From UKL13-2 sp038321965 (GTDB lineage: Bacteria; Pseudomonadota; Gammaproteobacteria; Burkholderiales; Usitatibacteraceae), in the NCBI GenBank assembly GCA_038321965.1, contig JBBQFL010000007.1:81935-145934 (forward strand): DNA of 64,000 nt, given 5' to 3'. Below are positions 17,406-27,601 of the stretch, one piece after another (the first letter of the stretch is position 1; each line of letters starts with the position of its first letter). Position numbers and translations under genes: made by a program. A model generated the notes under the pieces. It did not search any database, was not told the DNA's origin, and was given only the letters and a program-made list of their open reading frames with translations.

Positions 17406-18311
17406 TTAAATTTCGGACTCAAGGCTATCTCCTTTGCCTAGATTGCAGTGAACACAAAGCGTTCTGAGGTTTTTCGCAATTGTGGCACCGCCCTTGGCCC
17501 ATGGCACAAAGTGGTCGATGTGGAGTACGAGCCCATGCTCAGTTGCGGGAGAACGCCCGCAAACCACGCAGCGAAAGCTGTCCCGCTTCAAGATGAAGTA
17601 TCGAAGTCCTAATGGAATATCTCGCGGGCCGCGGGGCTGTTGGGCAGCATTTTCGACTTCAATTTTTTCTCGGGTCTGAGTCGGACGGGTAGGGGCCGTT
17701 TCGGTTGGTTGATTCACACGATCAACAAATGCGGCCAACGCCTTGCGCCAGGTACCCCACCTACGAACATAAGCCTTTGAGCCAACTTGCGAAGGCGGTT
17801 CATTCATTTCGTCATGTTGCGGGGCCCGTCCGTATTCGGTCCAAACGGCCAAAAGGTTCTCAAAACACTCTTCATCTGTATATCTACGCCCAAGCGGTGT
17901 TTGCACAAGGCCCGCTTCGTTTAGAAGGTTCTTCCATGAGCCAAACAGCTTTAGATACATGGTGGAGCGCGAGCCTGTGTGAGCTTGGAACTCTTCACGG
18001 GTGACGTGATTGCGACCCAACTCTTTGGCTAGGCGACCCACGATGGAAAGGAGATCTGCTCTGGAGAGTTGGATTGTCGTGTCGCTCTTTCGCAGATACG
18101 AATCCTCAAAGAGTTTCCCAAGGCCAGCTCGTTCCAACGCCGCGCCCCAACTGCCAAAGCGTTTACCCACCGCGGATGCGCTGATTTTTGCGTGCGCATC
18201 AAAGGCCTTTCGCGTGAGTTTCTGATTTGGAACCAAAGAAGCCACACGGCGTATTTCCTCGAGCAACGACTCGTCATCATAGTTCGGCAAAAAGTCGAGC
18301 TCGAAGGCCAT
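17406..18311 (-). CDS. HNH endonuclease with homing-endonuclease-associated repeats
   Basis: 301 residues. Three repeats of about 50-60 residues, each ending in a G(S/T)W..AL..AGL-like motif (FGSWGAALERAGL, FGSWKNLLNEAGL, WGTWRKALAAF), match the repeat found with homing and HNH nucleases and thought to bind DNA. The C-terminal HNH domain reads CVVCGRSPATEHGLVLHIDHFVPWAKGG...NLRTLCVHCNLGKGD. The two CxxC pairs hold the structural zinc and the HIDH block is catalytic. No methylase is adjacent. It may be a defence or selfish nuclease. Confidence 0.85.
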   Translation of the reverse strand: MAFELDFLPNYDDESLLEEIRRVASLVPNQKLTRKAFDAHAKISASAVGKRFGSWGAALERAGLGKLFEDSYLRKSDTTIQLSRADLLSIVGRLAKELGRNHVTREEFQAHTGSRSTMYLKLFGSWKNLLNEAGLVQTPLGRRYTDEECFENLLAVWTEYGRAPQHDEMNEPPSQVGSKAYVRRWGTWRKALAAFVDRVNQPTETAPTRPTQTREKIEVENAAQQPRGPRDIPLGLRYFILKRDSFRCVVCGRSPATEHGLVLHIDHFVPWAKGGATIAKNLRTLCVHCNLGKGDSLESEI

Positions 18312-18787
18312 TTTCCGAAATCTACCGAATAGAGTTTATCTGTCGCGCCTCGATTTGAATCCAAGGCACGATATTCACCGCGACAAATATACCCTGCTGG
18401 ACTAAACCGCCAGGGAGGTGGTCGCTACGGGGATTGTAAACGTCGACACGGTTTGCGGACAGCGAAAATAAAGAGTCTATCGTTATCATATTCCTACACC
18501 TCGAAGCGCCTGCTTCATGCGCCTATACCAATCTGCTCACCATCTGGCGCGTAGCAGGTTGCGGACGAGTTAGCTGGCGAGTTCAAGCAGACAGTCTGGG
18601 CATGGCCCGCTTACCATCCTACGGAAAATGCCATAGTCTAGCGTTGGTGCGGCTTCCGCACGAGAAAGGTTTGGAGAGGCCCACCAAACGGCGATCTACG
18701 TTGTTTTATGCAGGGTCCAGCCTGCGCCACCTCGCGCATAGCGCTCGGATTCGCGCGGCACGGCGCATGCGCCGCGCAACCCCGCGC
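18312..18787. other. Gene-free gap between HNH nuclease and ppc
   Basis: 476 bp with no credible open frame on either strand. The only structure I see is repeat copy f (18628-18700) and a palindromic CGCGGCACGGCGCATGCGCC tract near 18755. It probably contains the HNH promoter and the 3' untranslated region of ppc. Confidence 0.5.
18628..18700 (+). repeat. Dispersed element, family 2 (copy f)
   Basis: Begins ATGCCATAGTCTAGCG and ends AAACGGCGATCTACG, parallel to the copy at 16446. Internal hairpins are GTGCGG/CCGCAC and GGTTTGG/CCAAAC. Confidence 0.5.
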
Positions 18788-21544
18788 TCATCCACTGTTC
18801 CTCAACCCCGCTGCCAACCCATTAATCGTGAGATGAATCGCCCGCTTGGTTTTCTCATCCACCTGCCCGGCGCGGTATCGCTGCAGAAGATCAATCTGCA
18901 AATGATTCAGCGGATCTAAATACGGGAAGCGATTGCGGATGCTGCGGGCGAGTGCGGGGTTGTCTTCAAGGAATGCGGAGGTGCCGGTAATGGCGCGCAG
19001 CATATCGACGGTGCGTTGCCATTCCGTTTTGATGGTCGCGAAAATGCGTTCACGCAACGCTGGGTCCGGCACCAGCTCGACGTAGCGCGCGGCAATCGAG
19101 AGATCGGTTTTGGCCAGCACCATGTCCATGTTGGCGAGCACGGTACGAAAGAATGGCCAGTCCGAATACATTTCGCGCAGGTCGCATTGCGCAGTTTCGC
19201 GGCCCTGCGGCGCAGTTTCCAGCCACTGCTGCAAGGCACTGCCGAAGCCATACCAGCCAGGAATGGAGAGGCGACACTGGCTCCAACTAAACACCCAGGG
19301 AATCGCGCGCAAATCGGCGATTTCCTGCGACGTCTTTCTTGATGCCGGGCGGCTGCCGATATTGAGTCCGGCGATCTCGCCGACCGGGGTCGCGCTGCGA
19401 AAGAAGTCGACGAAGCCCGGCGTGTCGTAGACGAGGTTACGATAAGCTGCGCACGCACTGGTTGACAGCAGGTTCATGACTTCCCCCCAGTGCGGCTTGT
19501 CGCGGCGCTCGGCTGCCGGGAAATTCGACAGCATCGCGGCCGAAATCAGCGTTTCGAAATTGCGTCGGCCGAGTTCGGTATCCGAATATTTGGCGGCGAT
19601 CACTTCGCCCTGCTCAGTGATCCTCAATCCCGATGTTGAACAGCCATCCGGTTGCGCAAGGATGGCTTCAAACGTCGGCCCGCCGCCGCGTCCCACGGTA
19701 CCGCCACGGCCATGAAACATACGAATGCGCATGTGTGCTTCGCCCGACAAATCAACCAGCCCTTTCTGCGCGCAGTACAGCTCCCAGTTGGCTGTCAAAT
19801 AGCCGCCGTCCTTGTTGCTGTCCGAATAGCCGAGCATGATTTCCTGAACGCCCTGGCGGCTGTCCAGCCACGCGCGGTACAGCGGCAGCGCGAATGCGGC
19901 GCGCATGATGCCCGCTGCCGACTGCAAATCGGTGATCGTTTCAAACAGGGGGACAACTGAAATTTTTAGCTGCGGACGGCCGTTTCGCGTGGGCAAAGAA
20001 CCGGTTTCCTTCAGCAGCAATCCGACTTCCAGAAGATCGCTCACCGACTGTGCCTTGGAAATGATCGCGTTCGGTACAGCGTCGCTGCCAAACCGGGCGT
20101 TGATCCCCGCCGCCGCCTGAAACACATTCAGTTCTCCAACCGAGACCTCGCTATATTCCTCGCCCGCAATTCGTAGTGAACGCGGATTGCCAAGCTCGCT
20201 CAACAGTACCGCAACCCTCGCCGCCTCATCGAGCTGCAGGTAGTCTGGACAAATGTCCGCCTTGTTCAGAAGCTCGGCCACCACCACTTCATGCACATCC
20301 GCGTTCTGCCGCAGGTCGATCGAAGCCAGGTGAAATCCGAAAATGTCGACGGCGTAGCGCAACAGCGCGAGGCGGCCAGCCGCGAGTTCAGCGCTGGCAT
20401 GCGAAACGAGAGAGTTGGCCACGATATCAAGGTCGTCGCGGAATTCGCGCGGGCTCGCGTAGGCCGGCAACGTCACTTCGGGCTTGCGAATCGGTTGCGC
20501 GCCGGCGAGCGTCGCCATGGTTGCGGCGAGGCGGGCATATACGCCGATTAGCGCTTGACGATACGGCTCGTCCTGCCGATGTGCCGAGCCATCGCCAGAT
20601 TTCTGCGCGAGCGCCATTAATGCCGACGTGGGGTCGACCAGCCGACTCGACATCGACAGCTCGGCACCCAGGTGATGCACTTCGAACAGGTAGTGTTCGA
20701 ACGCGACCGTAGCTTGACGCCGGATCGCGCCCTGCAAAGATTCAGCGGTGACAAACGGATTGCCATCACGATCTCCGCCGATCCATGAACCCATTCTGAA
20801 AAAAGTGGGCACGCGCTGCTCTGCACCCAGCAAGGTTTCCAGATCGCGGTAAATCTTCGGCAGTTCCGACAGAAACGTATATCGGTAAAAGCTCAGGCCG
20901 TTCTCGATTTCATCGATCACCCGCAGCTTGGACAGCCGCAGCATCGCGGTCTGCCAGAGCTGCAGAATCGAGCGCTTCAAGCCGCCTTCCGATTCCAGTC
21001 GCTCCTCGGGCAATAAGTCTGCACGCTCCAGCTGGATTAGCAGACGTGCGATTTCGCGCTCGCAATCAAGTACCGATTTCCTTTGCACTTCAGTCGGATG
21101 GGCGGTCAGCACCGGGCTCACCAGCGCGTGAGCCAGCCAAGTGTGAATTTGTGCTGCCGAGATGTCCTGCGAAGCAAGGGAATCGAGCGCATGCCGCAAG
21201 CTGCCTAGCTGCGGCGCCGAGCCCGCAATACGATGTGCCCGGCGGCGGCGATTCTGGTGCCGATCTTCGGCGATGTTGGCCAACAGCGAAAAGTGACTGA
21301 ATGCCCGCACCACACTCAACTTCTGCTCGATGGTAAGTTCGTCGAGTTCGTCATCCAACGCGGTCTTGAAGCTGGCGATATCTTCGCGGGCATCCTGACG
21401 ACGCAGCGCGACTGCGAGCTTTCGAATATGCTCGATGCGGTTGAAAATGATATTGCCGCTCGCCGCGTGAATGACCTCGCCGAGCAGGCGGCCGAGATAC
21501 TGGATTTCCTGCCCAAGGCGGGCGTCTTTTTGGTCTGGTGCCAC
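18788..21544 (-). CDS. ppc: Phosphoenolpyruvate carboxylase
   Basis: 918 residues from a GTG start, within the range of bacterial PEP carboxylases. Makes oxaloacetate from PEP and bicarbonate to refill the TCA cycle. Visible motifs are VLTAHPTEVQRKS (catalytic His), GSWIGGDRDGNPFVT, GYSDSNKDGGYLTANWELY, FHGRGGTVGRGGGP and the C-terminal tail GLAAGLRNSG, where the family usually ends QNTG. It is monocistronic. The final residues differ slightly from consensus, which may affect effector response but not identity. Confidence 0.97.
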   Translation of the reverse strand: MAPDQKDARLGQEIQYLGRLLGEVIHAASGNIIFNRIEHIRKLAVALRRQDAREDIASFKTALDDELDELTIEQKLSVVRAFSHFSLLANIAEDRHQNRRRRAHRIAGSAPQLGSLRHALDSLASQDISAAQIHTWLAHALVSPVLTAHPTEVQRKSVLDCEREIARLLIQLERADLLPEERLESEGGLKRSILQLWQTAMLRLSKLRVIDEIENGLSFYRYTFLSELPKIYRDLETLLGAEQRVPTFFRMGSWIGGDRDGNPFVTAESLQGAIRRQATVAFEHYLFEVHHLGAELSMSSRLVDPTSALMALAQKSGDGSAHRQDEPYRQALIGVYARLAATMATLAGAQPIRKPEVTLPAYASPREFRDDLDIVANSLVSHASAELAAGRLALLRYAVDIFGFHLASIDLRQNADVHEVVVAELLNKADICPDYLQLDEAARVAVLLSELGNPRSLRIAGEEYSEVSVGELNVFQAAAGINARFGSDAVPNAIISKAQSVSDLLEVGLLLKETGSLPTRNGRPQLKISVVPLFETITDLQSAAGIMRAAFALPLYRAWLDSRQGVQEIMLGYSDSNKDGGYLTANWELYCAQKGLVDLSGEAHMRIRMFHGRGGTVGRGGGPTFEAILAQPDGCSTSGLRITEQGEVIAAKYSDTELGRRNFETLISAAMLSNFPAAERRDKPHWGEVMNLLSTSACAAYRNLVYDTPGFVDFFRSATPVGEIAGLNIGSRPASRKTSQEIADLRAIPWVFSWSQCRLSIPGWYGFGSALQQWLETAPQGRETAQCDLREMYSDWPFFRTVLANMDMVLAKTDLSIAARYVELVPDPALRERIFATIKTEWQRTVDMLRAITGTSAFLEDNPALARSIRNRFPYLDPLNHLQIDLLQRYRAGQVDEKTKRAIHLTINGLAAGLRNSG

Positions 21545-22028
21545 AGCGTGGAGACTCCGGCGGATGTTGACTCACCAGTTTATGTGATTGTGATTCAGTC
21601 GACGAAGAATCTGGGTGGATTGGATTTGCTGGCCAGCTGCCATCAGGCGGACCGGCTGTGCCGGAATGCTACAGCGCTGCTGGGCTGTGGCCGGCATAAA
21701 GTGTCTTGCGCGCCGTGCCGCATTGTGTGCGAAGCCTAAAGAGTCGCAAAAGCTTATCCTGCTCAACCGAGCTAGTGTTGTGGCTACGCAACAGTCGCAA
21801 TTTGAAGTTCCAATGCAGATTTGTGCTGGAAGCCATTGATGATATTCAAAATGTTTGGGATATGCTTTTATGAAACCCGAACGATTGTTTCATTTATCAA
21901 CATCAACCCATCATAATCGACCGCTAAGAAGTTGCACCTGGACCAACGCAATAATTTTCTGCAGCAGCTTTCGGCAGTTGAAGTACCAGGCGATTTCCGG
22001 AAACCAATCTCATCCAAAGGTAATGACC
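21545..22028. other. Divergent intergenic region, ppc to Oar-like receptor
   Basis: About 480 bp that should hold promoters for both divergent genes. The plus-strand frame is open back to 21855, but the predicted extension lacks a signal peptide and coding character. I see no repeat, RNA gene or confident regulatory site. Confidence 0.45.
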
Positions 22029-25000
22029 ATGATCTACAAAAATCGGACTCGCCTCTCCAAGCTTGCCTTCGCACTTGCCATTGCGCTGGGTTCTGCGTCA
22101 GCACTCGCACAGAACACCACGTCGGCGATTGGCGGGCGCATTTCCGACGCAAGCGGCCAAGCCATCGTCGGTGCGCAGGTCACTATCGTCCACGTGGAAT
22201 CAGGATCAACCAATAGCACGGTGACCGATGCAGCGGGCCGATACAATGCGCGCGGCCTTCGCACGGGAGGTCCCTATACCGTCACCATCACCAAGGATGG
22301 TTTGACGGAAAAGCGTGACAACGTCTACCTGCAACTTGCGGAAACGGCGACTGTGGACGGCAAGCTGATTGGTGCGACCCAGGCAGTAGAAACCATTGTT
22401 GTCACGGGCCAGAATACAGGTTCCGATAAATTCAGCAATACGGCCATGGGTGCGGGCACCGGCATCAGTCGCGCGGAGCTTGACGGCTTCGCGTCGATTC
22501 AACGCAATCTTCAGGATTACGCGCGCATCGATCCGCGGGTTTCGCAAACCGACAAAGAGCGCGGCGAAGTTACCGTCGGCGGCCAGAATACCCGCTATAA
22601 CAAAATTACCATTGATGGCGTAAACATTAACGATACTTTTGGCCTGGAGGCAAATGGCCTGCCGACGGCCAAACAACCGATTTCGATTGACGCGATCGAG
22701 TCGGTACAAATTAACGTGTCCAACTATGACGTTACCCAAACCGGCTATACCGGCGGCGGTATCAACGCGGTGACCAAGTCTGGCACCAATGAGTTCAAAG
22801 GCAGCGTCACCTATGTATGGCGAGACGAGGACTGGTCTGGCAAGCGTTATGTTCGCGCGAGCGACACGTATATCGATGCGCCTTTGTTCACGGAAAGAAC
22901 CAAGGGCATTACGCTCGGCGGGCCGATCATCAAAGACAAGTTATTTTTCTTTGCCGCGTACGAAGAAAAATCCGGCCCACCGTCGCGAGGTATCCCGGTG
23001 GTCGGGCCGATAGGCAGTGGGCTGCCCAGTGTCATTGGCATTACGCCCTCGTCGATTGCCGGTGCGCAAAGTATTGCCACCAATACCTATGGCATCAATA
23101 TCGGTACGGCCGATCTCCCGGGAACAAGACTTGAAGTCAAAGATCAATTGCTCAAGCTAGACTGGAATATCAACGCGAATCATCGCGCCAATGTGCGCTA
23201 TACCAAGACCGAACAGGCCGATCCGCTTTACTCGAATTTCGTCGCGACGGGTACTACCTCGCTGGCATTGAGTTCACATTTTTATCAGCAAAACAAAACC
23301 ATCGAAACGACGGTAGCGCAGTGGTTTGCCGATTGGACGCCCACCTTTTCAACAGAAGCCAAGATATCCAAGCGTGACTACAACAGCGCGCCGAAGAATG
23401 CCGCTGATTTACCGCAGGTACAGCTGGGCTTCACCGGTGCTCAGCCCGGCATAGCCAATGGAACACGCAACCTGTTTTTTGGAACAGAGCAGTTCCGGCA
23501 CTTCAATCGTATCGAAACGAATACGATTGACGGTTTTTTTGGTGCCAATTGGCTGCTCGGCGCGCATGAATTGAAATTCGCCGGCGACTATCAGGACAAC
23601 AAGGTTTTCAATGCCTTCCTGCCAAATTCAAAGGGTACTTATGCGTTTAACTGCGAAACCGGTTATACGTATTCGTTTGGTTCCATCAACTGCGCAACGG
23701 CAGCAGCTGCGCAAGTCGAGGCAGCGGTTCTGGAAAACTTCCGCCGCGGTCGACCATCGAGCTACCAGGTACAAGTGCCAGCCTTGCCGGGCGGCTCCCT
23801 TGCCGATGGCATCGCACTGTTCCATCTGACAAACATCGGCGGGGCGTTACAAGATTCGTGGACGGTCAACCCGAATTTGACATTGCTCTACGGTGCTCGC
23901 GTGGATAGAACAGGTGCTAAGCAGAAACCGCTACGTAATGTAGTGGCGGCGGGACCTCGCATAGCGGGAAGTGTCTCGGGCAATACGGTTGTTCGCGAAA
24001 CCGGCGGCTTTGGCCTTGACAATACCTCGACCCTTGACGGTCAAAGCTTGTTCGAGCCACGCGTTGGCTTTAACTATACGTTCGATTCCAAGCGGCCGAT
24101 GCAGTTGCGCGGCGGTTTTGGCTTGTTCCAGGGGGCGGCCGCAACTGTCTGGATATCAAATGCCTATACCAACGCCGGGGTCGCCGTTCGCACCATCGCC
24201 TGCGGCATTGCCGGTTTTACGGCTTGTCCGCAAACCGATGGTATTTTTAAAGCAGACACTAACGCGCAACTCACCAACTTGCCGGGCGCGCCACCGGCTG
24301 CGAACGTTGATATATTGCAGGACGGCTTGGCGCAACCTTCCGTCTGGAAAGCGAACCTGGGATTCGAGCATGAGTTGCCATGGTGGGGTTTGGTTGCCAG
24401 CGTCGAGTATTTGTATACCAAAACCAACAACGGGCTCTACTACCAGCACGTCAACCTCGGCGCGCCGACGCGGATTGGCTCCGACGGGCGCGAAATATAT
24501 TACAACCCGATCGCACTTAACCCGGCATGCTGGACTTCAATCGGTACCGCCATTACCACGGGTGTTTGTGCTGTCCCGGCCGGTTTTGGACGTACCCGTG
24601 CGTTGAGCAATGCCGCATTTGCCGATGTGACGCTTGCGGCGAAAACCAAAGGTGGTGGCGGTAATTTGGCGAGCGTGTCTTTAAGCGGCCAGCTACTGAA
24701 AGACATCAAATGGTCTCTCGCCTACACCTACACGGAAGCGACCGAGGTGAGTAACTTGCAAAACACGATTGCGACTTCAAGCTATCGTGCGCGCGCATCG
24801 CTGAACCCCAACGAAAATGTGACAGCCAACTCCAGCTATCTGGTCAAGGATCGCTTTAACGGCACGCTCACTTGGAGCAAGGCGCTGTTTGACAGTACGC
24901 ATAAGACATCAGTCGGATTTTTCTATGAAGGCCGTACCGGCAAGCCGTATAGCTGGACGTTTGCCAACGATGCCAACGGTGACGGTTATGCGGGCAATGA

Positions 25001-25472
25001 CCTGATGTATGTTCCGAAAGCGCCGGGATCGGGCGAAGTGGTATTTTTGGGTGACACCGCGACGGACAAAACCAACGAAAACCGTTTCTGGGAAATCATC
25101 AACAGTGACAAGAATCTGAAAAAAATTGCCGGTAGTGTGGCCCAGCGCAATGCCAGCTTCTCGCCATGGAGCAATAGCGTGGACATGCGCATTAGCCAGC
25201 AATTGCCGGGCTGGACGAAAGGGCAAAAAGCCACCTTTACGCTTGACATACTGAACGTCGGAAACTTGTTGAACAAGCGCTGGGGTCGTATCGACGAAAT
25301 CGCTTTTAATGCTGTTGGTGGTGAGAGACGCACCCTTGTCAATTTTGTCGGACTTGATTCGCAGGGCCGCTATGTTTATAGCGTCAAATCGGCGGCCGAC
25401 GATTTAACAACTCGCCAACAACGCGGCGAATCACAGTGGGCGATGCAGGCCACGATCCGTTACGAATTCTGA
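22029..25472 (+). CDS. Oar-like TonB-dependent outer-membrane receptor
   Basis: 1147 residues from the ATG at 22029. AAGG lies 8 nt upstream; the in-frame ATG at 22023 is only 2 nt from it. A signal peptide (KLAFALAIALGSASALAQ) is followed by a carboxypeptidase-regulatory-like beta domain (SAIGGRISDASGQAIVGAQVTI), a plug with a TonB-box-like ETIVVTG and GGINAVTKSGTNEFKGS. A long beta-barrel ends in phenylalanine (IRYEF). The closing part (FTLDILNVGNLLNKRWG) is typical of Oar proteins. Ligand unknown; relatives take up large or peptide-derived substrates or secrete proteases. Confidence 0.88.
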   Translation: MIYKNRTRLSKLAFALAIALGSASALAQNTTSAIGGRISDASGQAIVGAQVTIVHVESGSTNSTVTDAAGRYNARGLRTGGPYTVTITKDGLTEKRDNVYLQLAETATVDGKLIGATQAVETIVVTGQNTGSDKFSNTAMGAGTGISRAELDGFASIQRNLQDYARIDPRVSQTDKERGEVTVGGQNTRYNKITIDGVNINDTFGLEANGLPTAKQPISIDAIESVQINVSNYDVTQTGYTGGGINAVTKSGTNEFKGSVTYVWRDEDWSGKRYVRASDTYIDAPLFTERTKGITLGGPIIKDKLFFFAAYEEKSGPPSRGIPVVGPIGSGLPSVIGITPSSIAGAQSIATNTYGINIGTADLPGTRLEVKDQLLKLDWNINANHRANVRYTKTEQADPLYSNFVATGTTSLALSSHFYQQNKTIETTVAQWFADWTPTFSTEAKISKRDYNSAPKNAADLPQVQLGFTGAQPGIANGTRNLFFGTEQFRHFNRIETNTIDGFFGANWLLGAHELKFAGDYQDNKVFNAFLPNSKGTYAFNCETGYTYSFGSINCATAAAAQVEAAVLENFRRGRPSSYQVQVPALPGGSLADGIALFHLTNIGGALQDSWTVNPNLTLLYGARVDRTGAKQKPLRNVVAAGPRIAGSVSGNTVVRETGGFGLDNTSTLDGQSLFEPRVGFNYTFDSKRPMQLRGGFGLFQGAAATVWISNAYTNAGVAVRTIACGIAGFTACPQTDGIFKADTNAQLTNLPGAPPAANVDILQDGLAQPSVWKANLGFEHELPWWGLVASVEYLYTKTNNGLYYQHVNLGAPTRIGSDGREIYYNPIALNPACWTSIGTAITTGVCAVPAGFGRTRALSNAAFADVTLAAKTKGGGGNLASVSLSGQLLKDIKWSLAYTYTEATEVSNLQNTIATSSYRARASLNPNENVTANSSYLVKDRFNGTLTWSKALFDSTHKTSVGFFYEGRTGKPYSWTFANDANGDGYAGNDLMYVPKAPGSGEVVFLGDTATDKTNENRFWEIINSDKNLKKIAGSVAQRNASFSPWSNSVDMRISQQLPGWTKGQKATFTLDILNVGNLLNKRWGRIDEIAFNAVGGERRTLVNFVGLDSQGRYVYSVKSAADDLTTRQQRGESQWAMQATIRYEF

Positions 25473-25495
25473 TTCGGGTTTTATAGCGCAACGAG

Positions 25496-25527
25496 AACGG
25501 CCGATGGCGACATCGGCCGTTTTGCTT
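25496..25527. terminator. Bidirectional terminator after the Oar-like gene
   Basis: Perfect 11-bp stem AACGGCCGATG / CATCGGCCGTT with a 4-nt GCGA loop and a T-rich tail. It lies between two convergent genes. Confidence 0.9.
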
Positions 25528-25557
25528 TGTGCGTTGAACTAGCCAACTGTTTGGTTG

Positions 25558-26598
25558 TTAGGCCCACTCTGGTTGAAGATTGGTGTGGCCGATATCGAAC
25601 TTCTCGCGCAGTGATGCATTGATGCGCAATACCAGCGCAGTGTAATCGCCAACCGCTTCTGGCTTGATGCGTACATGCGCTGTCAGACAATTAAAGCGTT
25701 GCGAAATCTGCCAGATATGCACGTCGTGAATATCGAGCACGTCGGGGAATTCGTGCAACACATATTCTTTGAGTGCGGGCACATCGATGGGCGAGCCTTC
25801 CATCAGCACGTGCAGCGAATCGCGCAGCAGCGACCACGACCACTTCAGGATGATCACCGCAACGATCAACGCCAGCAGCGGATCGATCATCTGCCAGCCG
25901 GTGTTGTGGATGACGATCAAACCAATAATGATGGCCACGGAAGACAGCGTATCCGTCAACATGTGCAAAAACGACGAGCGGATATTCATGTTTGACTGAT
26001 CTCCGCGCAACAGAATGGCACCGGTAATCAGATTGATAACAAGGCCGACGATGGCGATGATCAAGGTAACGCCAATATTCACCGGCTCTGGAGTTATGAG
26101 TCGGCTGACACCTTCGATCACGATCCATACCGCTGAAAACAGAATCGTCAGCCCATTGACGAACGCGGCCACCACCTCAACGCGGTAATAGCCGAAGGTC
26201 TTTTCGATATTTGCCGGACGTGATGCCAGCATAATGGCACCCCAGCTCAGCCCCAGCGCGAACGCATGTGTAAACATGTGGATGCCGTCGGATACCAGTG
26301 CTAGTGAATGCGTGAGCAAGCCGCCGACGATCTCCACCACCATCGTTGTCACCGTGATCACAAAGCTGATCATCAGCACCGATCTGTCGTGGGCGCGATA
26401 GTCGTGTTGATGGCTGGCGTGATCGTGATGGCTGTGAGCGTGCGCATCGTGATCGTGTCTGTGGGCATGGCCATGATCGTCATGGCGGGCATGGTCGTGC
26501 GGATCAAGTGCCTTCTTTTCCAGCGCCAGCGGGGCGTGGTCGAGGTCACCGTGTACGCAAGTCGGCGTGGTGTGGAGAGGTTCGGTCGTCGTACTCAT
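25558..26598 (-). CDS. Cation diffusion facilitator metal exporter
   Basis: 346 residues. A very His/Asp-rich cytoplasmic N-terminus (about 12 HxH or HD pairs in residues 34-70) should bind metal. Six membrane helices follow, then a cytoplasmic dimerisation domain (LHEFPDVLDIHDVHIWQIS). Helix 5 has the expected HMLTD, but helix 2 reads DGIHMFTH, so the usual HxxxD is HxxxH, a change seen in some Co/Ni-type CDFs. The loop KTFGYYRVEVVAAFVNG is CDF-like. Likely exports Zn, Co or Ni to the periplasm; the metal is uncertain. Confidence 0.88.
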   Translation of the reverse strand: MSTTTEPLHTTPTCVHGDLDHAPLALEKKALDPHDHARHDDHGHAHRHDHDAHAHSHHDHASHQHDYRAHDRSVLMISFVITVTTMVVEIVGGLLTHSLALVSDGIHMFTHAFALGLSWGAIMLASRPANIEKTFGYYRVEVVAAFVNGLTILFSAVWIVIEGVSRLITPEPVNIGVTLIIAIVGLVINLITGAILLRGDQSNMNIRSSFLHMLTDTLSSVAIIIGLIVIHNTGWQMIDPLLALIVAVIILKWSWSLLRDSLHVLMEGSPIDVPALKEYVLHEFPDVLDIHDVHIWQISQRFNCLTAHVRIKPEAVGDYTALVLRINASLREKFDIGHTNLQPEWA

Positions 26599-26629
26599 CG
26601 TCAGATTATAGTGCTGTCGCGAATCGGGG

Positions 26630-27496
26630 TCAGCCCAGGGCGAGCGCGCTCACCCCCAGCACCATGCCAAACGCCGCAATCGTGCGCCGCTTTGCATCGC
26701 CTTCCTTCAGCGCGTGTGCGCCCAGCAGCGCTGCGAATAGAATGGAGAGCTCGCGTGCCGGGGCAACATAGCTGACAGGGGTGAACACCATCGCTGTCAA
26801 AACGAAGATGTACGACAAGGGACTCAGGACACCGATGGCGATGACGGTTTTTCGATGGTCTTGCCACGCGCGGCTGATGGCGCCGGGCTCTCGCTTCATC
26901 GCCAGTGGCGTCAGCATCAGGATGCGGGACAGGTTGGCGGCCCAGTCGTATACGACCGGCGGGATCAGCAGCACCGCCACAGCCTGTTTGTCCCACACCG
27001 TGTAGCTGGCGATCATGCAGCCGCATAGCAGGGCGAAGCCTGCGCCGGCGGTGGCGTCCTTGCTGAATAGTTTTGCTGGATTGCCTGTCAAGAGCAACGC
27101 AGAAATACCGATCAGCAATGCCCCGCCGATCGCCACCAGCGACATCTGCTCGCCAAAGAAAACGGTGGCCACAACAATCGTAATCAGTGGTCCGGTGGCA
27201 CGCGCAAGCGGATAGACGACGGACAAGTCGCCACCGCTGCGGTAAGCACGATCAAGCAGCAGAAAGTAGATGAGGTGAAGCACTCCCCCGCCAATGATCA
27301 CGGCGACCATTGTTGGGGTAAACACAAAGCTGTTGGCCAGAATCAGGAACAGCGAAAACGGCGTCAACGCCACCGTTGCGACGATGGCCGACAGCGACAA
27401 CACGCCGATACCGCCGCCACATTTTTTCAGCAGGTAGTTCCAACTGGCGTGAAGGACAGCAGCCGCGATCACGAGCGCCAGCGCGTAGATGCTCAC
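26630..27496 (-). CDS. EamA-family (DMT) transporter
   Basis: 288 residues with ten hydrophobic helices arranged as two EamA repeats; the motif SGGDLSVVYPLARATGPLITIV closes the first and PVSYVAPARELSILFAALLGAHALKEG lies in the second. DMT permeases export or import amino acids and other small metabolites across the inner membrane. Substrate unknown. It is followed on the same strand by the CDF gene (31 bp gap), so the pair may be cotranscribed. Confidence 0.85.
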   Translation of the reverse strand: MSIYALALVIAAAVLHASWNYLLKKCGGGIGVLSLSAIVATVALTPFSLFLILANSFVFTPTMVAVIIGGGVLHLIYFLLLDRAYRSGGDLSVVYPLARATGPLITIVVATVFFGEQMSLVAIGGALLIGISALLLTGNPAKLFSKDATAGAGFALLCGCMIASYTVWDKQAVAVLLIPPVVYDWAANLSRILMLTPLAMKREPGAISRAWQDHRKTVIAIGVLSPLSYIFVLTAMVFTPVSYVAPARELSILFAALLGAHALKEGDAKRRTIAAFGMVLGVSALALG

Positions 27497-27530
27497 GCTG
27501 GGGGCAACTGGCGTTGAGAAGTGAAGGTTG

Positions 27531-27588
27531 AGTATTGGCGCGGTGTTTCAGGCAAAAAACCTCTGAAATGCGCACCAGCGCTGGAGTT
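27531..27588. repeat. Dispersed palindromic element, family 2 (copy b)
   Basis: Hairpin TTTCAGGCAAAAAACCTCTGAAA followed by the shared arm GCACCAGCGCTGG. It lies between the EamA and Nudix genes. Compare the copy at 61.4 kb. Confidence 0.55.
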
Positions 27589-27601
27589 TTGCAGTCGCAA
27601 A

